Source of the DNA: Alphaproteobacteria bacterium
Lineage (GTDB): Bacteria; Pseudomonadota; Alphaproteobacteria; Rhodobacterales; Rhodobacteraceae
Length of the DNA: 48,378 nucleotides
Direction: 5' to 3'
NCBI GenBank assembly: GCA_030148665.1
Contig: JASBSZ010000043.1
Coordinates: 1-48,378, forward strand
Both the position numbers and the translations under genes were made by a program. Shown here in pieces: positions 45,901 through 48,378 of this stretch; the first letter of the stretch is position 1, and each line of letters begins with the position of its first letter. A model generated the notes under the pieces. The model was not told the DNA's origin and did no database searches. It was given only the letters and a program-made list of their open reading frames with translations.

Positions 45901-46483
45901 CGAGGGCCTTTCCGGCACGGGGCCAAAGGCCGGCGGCCCATATTATCTGCCGCGATTCCTGCGCACACGCGATGCCGGAAACGGTGTGCTGACGGGTCCG
46001 ATCGCGCTGCCCGACAAGGTGCAGGCGGCGCTTGATGCCCTCGAACCCAAACGGACGACACCGCTCGAAACCCACGACATGCCGGGTCCTACCGGCGAAT
46101 CCAACCGTTTGTCGCTGTACGGGCGCGGCGTGGTTCTGTGTCTGGGGCCGCGACCCGAGGATGCCGCCCGGCAGGCGCGCATCGCACAGGAAAACGGATG
46201 CATGGCGCTGGTGGTGGTGCCCGGCGCGACCCACGGTATCGACGGCTTTCTGCCGCGTGAACATTTGCGCCGGATCGAGGGTTTCGACCTGGTGGCGTTG
46301 TGGAGCGATTCCGACGACCTGCGCGCCGCCCGTCAGGCGCTGGCGGCGCGCGAGGGATCGATCATCGGCCTTTCGACTGGCGGTGAAGACCTCGCAGAAA
46401 AATGCCGCCTCGAACGCCATGTCTGCATCGACACCACCGCCTCGGGCGGTAATGCCAGCCTTCTGGCGGCGGCTGCGGAATAG
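42998..46483 (+). CDS. putA: Bifunctional proline dehydrogenase / glutamate-semialdehyde dehydrogenase
   Basis: PutA oxidises proline to glutamate in two linked steps, with FAD and then NAD+. The start MTRLEELRAEIVQARFAPAD has GGGAGAG upstream and gives 1161 residues; a GTG at 42968 adds ten residues. There is no N-terminal ribbon-helix-helix domain, so it is not a self-repressor, which agrees with the separate PutR. The barrel domain includes LSVKLSALHPRYE and RLVKGAYWDAEIKHAQ. The dehydrogenase domain includes ISPWNFPLAIFTGQ, FTGSLATAQTINR, glutamate in AETGGINAM and catalytic cysteine in SAGQRCSALRVL. A further 150-residue C-terminal domain (RLSLYGRGVVLCLGP onward) marks a type B PutA. Confidence 0.97.
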   Translation: MTRLEELRAEIVQARFAPADEALARLAARAPISDEIRQAAVRRATDLVVRIRDEGRPGLMEVFLAEYGLSTDEGVALMCLAEALLRVPDAPTMDALIEDKIAPSKWGLHLGHSASSLVNASTWALMLTGKVLQQENGDGIAGILHGAVKRLGEPVIRTAVQRAIRELGHQFVLGRDIDEALARARPLQERGYTFSYDMLGEAALTAEDALAYQDSYARAIWAIAERCKGQDVRENPGLSVKLSALHPRYETAKRGRVLAELVPVLRRLARMARRAGMGFNIDAEEADRLELSLDVIDATLSDPDLAGWDGFGVVVQAYGKRAGPVIDWLDELALSHRRRIMLRLVKGAYWDAEIKHAQTLGLQGFPVFTRKVETDASYLYCARKLLNMQGRIYPQFATHNAHTVAAILEMAQDRAGFEFQRLQGMGEQLHDLVLRETGVRCRIYAPVGTHRDLLAYLVRRLLENGANSSFVNQLVDADVPPEHLAADPIAAVEKPAPHIWALRLPVDLFQPERRNSRGFNTQDAADIALLDAARSPWRSHLWQAVPLIAGQAASTPPRKVADPATGAPVGEVTDATARDVETALSEARDWSDTPADERARILQAAADLYEAHHGEFHALLAREAGKTLADAVSELREAVDFLRYYSARALAHADRPCRGIFACISPWNFPLAIFTGQIAAALATGNGVITKPAETTALTGFLAVSLLHRAGVPREVLQFLPGPGDVVGARITASPHVDGVCFTGSLATAQTINRTMADSLAPSAPLIAETGGINAMIVDSTALPEQAIRDIVTSAFQSAGQRCSALRVLYLQEEIANDFLEMLFGAMDELAVGDPWDVATDIGPVITAAARDKINAYVERARAKGRLLKQIAVPRHGLFVSPTVLRVNGIKDVVTEIFGPVLHVATFRAEQLDQVIADINDSGHGLTFALHSRIDDRVEQVTGRLHVGNIYVNRNQIGAVVGSQPFGGEGLSGTGPKAGGPYYLPRFLRTRDAGNGVLTGPIALPDKVQAALDALEPKRTTPLETHDMPGPTGESNRLSLYGRGVVLCLGPRPEDAARQARIAQENGCMALVVVPGATHGIDGFLPREHLRRIEGFDLVALWSDSDDLRAARQALAAREGSIIGLSTGGEDLAEKCRLERHVCIDTTASGGNASLLAAAAE

Positions 46484-46528
46484 GGGGGGCAGGGGCTTCT
46501 TCTTTGTGAAAATACGCCCGCCGGAGGC

Positions 46529-46557
46529 ACGCCACCCCGACCAGGGGTGGCGTTCTG
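46529..46557. terminator. Terminator between convergent putA and aldehyde dehydrogenase genes
   Basis: ACGCCACCCC (46529-46538) pairs perfectly with GGGGTGGCGT (46544-46553) around GACCA, followed by TCTGTT. The T run is weak, but the position between two facing genes is right. It lies 46 bases after the putA stop. Confidence 0.65.
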
Positions 46558-46560
46558 TTA

Positions 46561-48000
46561 TCAGCTCTCGACCCAGCCGCTGACGGCCTTGACCTCGCAG
46601 AATTCCTCGAGGCCCCATTTGCCGCCTTCACGACCATTACCCGACTGCTTGTAGCCGCCAAAGGGCGCACCGGCCGCGCGTGACTGGCCGTTCATCTCGA
46701 CCATACCAGCACGCAGTTGACGGGCCACCCGTATGGCCTTGGCGGCATCCTGTGTCTGGACATAATCGGTCAGGCCATAGGGGGTGTCGTTGGCGATTGC
46801 CACCGCCTCGTCCTCGGAATCAAAGGGGATGATCGAAAGAACCGGGCCAAAGATTTCCTGCCGCGCGATGGTCATGTCGTTGCTGACGTCGGCAAACACC
46901 GTGGGGCGCACATAATAGCCGCGGTTGACGCCTTCGGGCAGGCCGGGGCCGCCGGCGACAAGGCGCGCGCCCTCTTCGATGCCCTTTTCGATCAGGCCCT
47001 GGATCTTGTCCCACTGGGCGCGCGAAACAACCGGCCCCATGTGGCGCCCCGGTTCGGCCGAGGGGCCGACGGTCAGCTTGCCAACGGTTTCCGCCGCGAT
47101 TTCTACCGCCTGGTCATAGATTTCGCGCTGCACCAGCATCCGCGTCGGTGCGTTGCACGACTGGCCGGTGTTGTTCATGCAATGCAGCACACCGCGCTTG
47201 ACCGCCTTTTCGTCGGCATCGGCAAAGACGATATTGGCGCCCTTGCCGCCCAGTTCCAGAGCGACCCGCTTGATCGTGTCGGCGGCATTCTTCTGGATCA
47301 ATATCCCCGCGCGGGTCGAACCCGTGAACGAGATCATGTCCACATCCTGATGCCCCGACAGCTGTGTGCCAACGCCCGGCCCGTCGCCATTGACCAGGTT
47401 GAACACGCCTGCGGGAACGCCGGCCTCATCCAGGATTTCGGCAAACAGCATGCCCGATAGCGGGGCGATTTCCGATGGTTTCAGCACCATGGTGCAGCCG
47501 GTGGCAAGCGCCGGGATGACCTTGAGAACAGTCTGGTTCATCGGCCAGTTCCACGGTGTGATCATGCCGACAACGCCGATCGGCTCGTACAGGATGCGGT
47601 CATTGGGGGCGTGGTCGCCAAGGCGGCGCTCGAATTCAAAGCCCTTGAGCGCGCGGATGAAATTCTTGATGTGATAGGCCCCGGCCGGCACCTGCTGCTG
47701 GCGGGCCAGGTCGATGGGGGCGCCCATCTCGCGGCTGATGGCCTCGGCCATCTCGTCGGCGCGGCGCAGATAGATGTCGAGGATCCGTTCGATCAGGGCA
47801 AGGCGCTCTTCCACGGGGGTGAACATCCAGCCCGAAAAGGCCGCGCGGGCGGCGGCAACGGCGTTGTCCGTATCGGCCGCCGAGCCGAGCGAGATCACGG
47901 CAAAGGCCTCTTCGGTCGAGGGGTCGATCACTTCGAAATCATTGGCGGCCTCGGGCGACACCCATTGCCCGTTGATGTAGAATTGGCGCTTGTCCAGCAT
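46561..48000 (-). CDS. Aldehyde dehydrogenase family protein
   Basis: A 479-residue NAD(P)-dependent dehydrogenase. The start MLDKRQFYINGQWV is preceded by GGAGAAAG. Motifs: ITPWNWPMNQTVLKVIPALA, cofactor loop FTGSTRAGILIQ, glutamate in LELGGKGANIVF, catalytic cysteine in NNTGQSCNAPTRML, and QEIFGPVLSIIPF near the C-terminus. The substrate cannot be named. It faces putA from the other side, and a link with proline catabolism is not shown by the sequence. Confidence 0.95.
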   Translation of the reverse strand: MLDKRQFYINGQWVSPEAANDFEVIDPSTEEAFAVISLGSAADTDNAVAAARAAFSGWMFTPVEERLALIERILDIYLRRADEMAEAISREMGAPIDLARQQQVPAGAYHIKNFIRALKGFEFERRLGDHAPNDRILYEPIGVVGMITPWNWPMNQTVLKVIPALATGCTMVLKPSEIAPLSGMLFAEILDEAGVPAGVFNLVNGDGPGVGTQLSGHQDVDMISFTGSTRAGILIQKNAADTIKRVALELGGKGANIVFADADEKAVKRGVLHCMNNTGQSCNAPTRMLVQREIYDQAVEIAAETVGKLTVGPSAEPGRHMGPVVSRAQWDKIQGLIEKGIEEGARLVAGGPGLPEGVNRGYYVRPTVFADVSNDMTIARQEIFGPVLSIIPFDSEDEAVAIANDTPYGLTDYVQTQDAAKAIRVARQLRAGMVEMNGQSRAAGAPFGGYKQSGNGREGGKWGLEEFCEVKAVSGWVES

Positions 48001-48316
48001 TGTCTTTCTCCGGTCGTGAAGGGAGGAAAATTTGCCGGCACAGTGTCATTGTGTGCGATGGGATGCAAGGGCTGGCAAGGTATTTGATCAAATTCCCGGA
48101 ACAACGCGATGAAACCCGCGGCACAAAGATAACCGGATCATGGAGCGGTCAGGAGACCCACCTGACCGACAGCACAAGACCGGCTACCCGAACCGGGTTC
48201 CGTCACATTGAAATGCCATCACCGATTCGCAGGCGAGCCTAGGTCACATACCCATAAACAGGATTCCCATTTCTAACGCGTTGTGATTCACTTTCAGCAA
48301 AGAGCAGGAGGTGAGC
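48001..48316. other. 316-bp gene-free stretch before the insertion sequence
   Basis: No gene is seen. It holds the upstream region of the aldehyde dehydrogenase gene with a perfect 12-base palindrome ATTTGATCAAAT (48082-48093), an 8-bp hairpin (48146-48153 with 48161-48168), and from about 48240 the left end of an insertion sequence. Confidence 0.65.
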
Positions 48317-48378
48317 ATGGCGCGATTTGATCTGACGGATTTCGAGTGGTCTGTGATCCAGCCGTTGTTGCCGACGAA
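48241..48378 (+). mobile_element. Left end of an IS5-type insertion sequence (partial)
   Basis: The last bases code for the start of an IS5-family transposase. Its left boundary must lie in the 75 bases before the gene. A CTAG at 48239-48242 could be the target site, since IS427-group elements favour such sites, but the terminal inverted repeat cannot be fixed without the right end. The boundary given is therefore approximate. Confidence 0.6.
48317..48378 (+). CDS. IS5-family transposase, N-terminal start (partial)
   Basis: Only 20 codons are inside the window: MARFDLTDFEWSVIQPLLPT. This is the conserved opening of IS5-family (IS427-type) DDE transposases. AGGAGGTGA stands just before the ATG and is a near-perfect ribosome site. 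The catalytic residues and any frameshift lie beyond the window, so whether the element is intact is unknown. Confidence 0.85.
   Translation, partial: MARFDLTDFEWSVIQPLLPT

Overview
The window looks like the chromosome of an alphaproteobacterium of the order Rhodobacterales. It is GC-rich, and it carries the order tuf - tRNA-Trp - secE - nusG - rplKAJL - rpoBC, a PutR/PutA pair divergently arranged as in Rhodobacter, and SMC, SerC and RpoB proteins with the sequence style of that group. No species call is possible from the sequence alone.

Layout. (1) 1-14.4 kb: the 3' end of tuf, tRNA-Trp, one reverse-strand MFS transporter, then the translation/transcription block secE, nusG, rplK, rplA, rplJ, rplL, rpoB, rpoC. 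Structured RNA elements lie between secE and nusG, before rplJ and between rplL and rpoB. (2) 14.5-19.2 kb: smc, meeting tail to tail with no gap a reverse-strand lytic transglycosylase. (3) 19.3-23.3 kb: all three enzymes of the phosphorylated serine pathway, serA and serC on the reverse strand and serB divergent from serC. (4) 23.4-38.9 kb: an exopolysaccharide/capsule locus. It has two Wza-like export lipoproteins, two priming sugar-phosphate transferases, an SDR sugar reductase/epimerase, galU, a UDP-galactopyranose mutase gene broken by an in-frame stop, KpsE- and KpsT-like exporter parts, a WbpM-type 4,6-dehydratase, and YjbH-, YjbF- and YjbE/GfcA-like proteins. (5) 39.1-42.4 kb: a four-gene polar amino-acid ABC importer. 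(6) 42.4-48.0 kb: putR/putA for proline catabolism and an aldehyde dehydrogenase. (7) 48.2 kb to the end: the start of an IS5-type insertion sequence running off the window.

How the polysaccharide locus may work. The WbpM-type dehydratase, the SDR enzyme and the small priming transferase together fit a route UDP-GlcNAc -> UDP-4-keto-6-deoxy sugar -> UDP-QuiNAc -> lipid-linked QuiNAc. GalU supplies UDP-glucose. Export parts come from three known systems (Wza, KpsE/KpsT, Yjb/Gfc). No ordinary glycosyltransferase, polymerase, flippase or KpsM permease is present, so the locus is incomplete on its own. The most unusual feature is a pair of small exported, glycine/threonine-rich proteins sharing the motif VKSTQAAP. 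One lies on each side of the locus, and each has its own TTGACA promoter and its own strong terminator, although they sit among operon-like neighbours. Six genes in the window appear to start with TTG, four of them in this locus.

Most other long reading frames, including very long antisense ones over rpoB, rpoC, ser genes and putA, are shadows of high-GC coding sequence.
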